NCBI GenBank assembly: GCA_020058145.1
Contig: JAGVEP010000050.1
Span: 1-8,018, forward strand
DNA from: Phycisphaerae bacterium
GTDB lineage: Bacteria; Planctomycetota; Phycisphaerae; UBA1845; Fen-1342
DNA length: 8,018 bases
Direction of reading: 5' to 3'
The notes under the pieces were generated by a model. It was not told where the DNA came from and made no database searches. It saw only the letters and a program-made list of their open reading frames with translations. This document shows, piece by piece, positions 6,897 to 8,018 of the stretch. The stretch's first letter is position 1. Each line of letters opens with the position of its first letter. Position numbers and translations under genes: made by a program.

Positions 6897-6944
6897 CGTC
6901 CCGCCGCTCGTCAGCGCCCGGTGAGTTCCGGGCCGGCCGGGACG
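6897..6944 (+). promoter_or_regulatory. Long GC-rich stem structure in the probable leader of the secreted protein gene
   Basis: Three helices stack: CGTCCC/GGGACG (6897-6902 with 6939-6944), GCCG/CGGC (6903-6906 with 6934-6937), and GCCCGG/CCGGGC (6916-6921 with 6928-6933) closing a 6-base loop. A 9-base bulge is left on the 5' side and a single C bulge on the 3' side. It ends 47 bases before the ribosome-binding site. There is no T-tract directly after it, so a terminator is unlikely; a leader element or stability structure is more plausible. Confidence 0.4.
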
Positions 6945-6991
6945 CATGTTTAAGGCCTTGTAAAGCTGTCAGGAAGTCGGCTGCGTACCCG

Positions 6992-6998
6992 AAGGAGG
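6992..6998 (+). promoter_or_regulatory. Strong ribosome-binding site of the secreted protein gene
   Basis: AAGGAGG lies 10 bases before the ATG at 7009. It is the strongest Shine-Dalgarno in the window and fixes the start of the gene. Confidence 0.85.
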
Positions 6999-7008
6999 AC
7001 ACGCGAAC

Positions 7009-8018
7009 ATGAGAAAACTAGCGCTCGTATGTATGATTGTTCTGGGCACAGGCGTGGCGCTGGCCCAGGGCATTGAGAATCAGGCCACAATCCCAACTCC
7101 GGCCACGCACGGCCAGACCGCGCGCGGGCTGGACGGAGTGACCCAGGCGGGCGAGCGGACGTTCGACGACGCGCTCCCCGGCTTCATCATTGGTGCCCGT
7201 GCCGATGAGCCTTGCCCGGAGGATTCCATCACCGGGCAGTATCCCTCGGCTTGCGGAACCACGATCTGGTATTTCTATTCCGACCTCGAATTCTGCTCCG
7301 GCACGATGTGCCGGCGCGTGCGCTGCGAGGACTTCCCCAAGACCGGCGTACTGAACCCGGCCGATCCCAATCACTGGATCGGGACGATTCGCTGGTTCGG
7401 CGTCAACATCACTGATCCCATTCCCGACGGCTGCAGCAAGGGCACGCCGGGGACTTACCCGTTCCGCATCCGTTTCTACAACGACAGCGCCGGGGTGCCC
7501 AACCCGGCCCACGTGTATGAAGAGATCGTGACGCCCTACATGACGGACACGGGCGAGACGGTTCTGTTTACCGGCGCGTCGGTTCCGGCCATCCGCTGGA
7601 TGTACACCGCCGTGCTGACCACGCCGCGTCAGATGGCCAAGGGCTGGTTCTCGATTTGCGGCCAGGGCACCCCGGGCTGCTACAGTCTGTGGGAAGGCTC
7701 CGGCCTCGATGGCGGCAATAACAAGTTCTATCAGTGGTTTGAGGTCAACGGGACGATCCCCGGACCGGCGGTCACCGACAAGTGCGACCTGGACTACTGC
7801 TTCGGCGTCAAGAAGATCGGCGCCTGCTGCGACGATCGCACCTCGACTTGCCAGGAGGACGTTCCGGAGATCGCGTGCATCGCCATCGGCGGCCGGTTCC
7901 ACCGCGACTCGCCGTGCACCTCGTTCGGCGACCCGAACTACCCGGACCCGAACTGCCCGAACGTGCCGTGCGGCGAGGCCCTCGGTGCCTGCTGCCATGA
8001 CACTGGCATCTGCGAACA
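7009..8018 (+). CDS. Secreted cysteine-rich protein with GACC modules (3' end outside window)
   Basis: The frame is open to the window edge: 336 codons with no stop. MRKLALVCMIVLGTGVALA is a signal peptide with a likely cut after ALA (residue 19), so the product is exported. Residues about 85-250 look like a beta-rich domain (YPFRIRFYNDSAGVPNPAHVYEE near 150-172, KGWFSICGQG near 211-220, CYSLWEGSGLDGGNN near 224-238). This resembles N-terminal domains I associate with large planctomycete surface proteins. A cysteine-rich module then starts at GACCDD (271-274), with GG-containing spacing and further Cys at 281, 290 and 303. A second starts at GACCHD (326-329), about 55 residues later, so the rest of the gene may carry more copies. 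The many cysteines suggest disulfides outside the cytoplasm. Function is unknown; surface or cell-wall protein is inference. A long open frame on the opposite strand is a compositional shadow. Confidence 0.85.
   Translation, partial: MRKLALVCMIVLGTGVALAQGIENQATIPTPATHGQTARGLDGVTQAGERTFDDALPGFIIGARADEPCPEDSITGQYPSACGTTIWYFYSDLEFCSGTMCRRVRCEDFPKTGVLNPADPNHWIGTIRWFGVNITDPIPDGCSKGTPGTYPFRIRFYNDSAGVPNPAHVYEEIVTPYMTDTGETVLFTGASVPAIRWMYTAVLTTPRQMAKGWFSICGQGTPGCYSLWEGSGLDGGNNKFYQWFEVNGTIPGPAVTDKCDLDYCFGVKKIGACCDDRTSTCQEDVPEIACIAIGGRFHRDSPCTSFGDPNYPDPNCPNVPCGEALGACCHDTGICE

Noticed and set aside
7018..7998. Long open frame on the - strand (326 residues) opposite the secreted protein gene
   Set aside because: The + strand product has a signal peptide, a strong ribosome-binding site and patterned cysteines. 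The - strand product is Arg/Ala/Val-rich without motifs, typical of the antisense of a GC-rich gene.

Overview
The window is GC-rich bacterial chromosomal DNA. The gene content fits a member of the Planctomycetota, though this is inference from protein character and not a taxonomic search. The clues are a long secreted protein with cysteine-rich GACC modules, a CBM9/DOMON-like protein, a UvrA with an unusual C-terminal extension, and low-complexity inverted and tandem repeats inside coding sequence.

Left part (1-4714, all + strand). The window opens inside a uvrA gene: the end of its first ATPase half, the complete second half, and about 220 extra residues after the normal end of the protein. 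Three unlike repeat families sit in frame at its inter-domain linkers. About 80 bases later come three tightly packed genes: a DUF433 antitoxin, a DUF5615 PIN-like toxin and a CBM9/DOMON-like protein. Each start overlaps the preceding stop as ATGA. After an 83-base gap comes a lipoprotein of the GHL10 (DUF187) glycoside-hydrolase-like family.

Middle (4715-6218). A strong hairpin with T-rich flanks on both sides separates the + strand genes from a convergent - strand pair. That pair is a PhnB-type VOC protein, with a visible promoter and ribosome-binding site, and upstream of it a family 5 uracil-DNA glycosylase with four Fe-S cysteines.

Right part (6219-8018). About 790 bases hold no credible gene but contain a candidate promoter and a dense run of inverted repeats able to form nested RNA stems (6704-6944). 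After a strong Shine-Dalgarno comes a secreted cysteine-rich protein that runs off the window.

Two genes serve DNA repair (UvrA, uracil-DNA glycosylase), two form a predicted type II toxin-antitoxin pair, and three concern the envelope or carbohydrates (CBM9-like, GHL10 lipoprotein, secreted GACC protein). They do not form an evident single pathway. The parts least explained by known families are the structured gene-free segment, the repeats inside uvrA, and the uvrA C-terminal domain.
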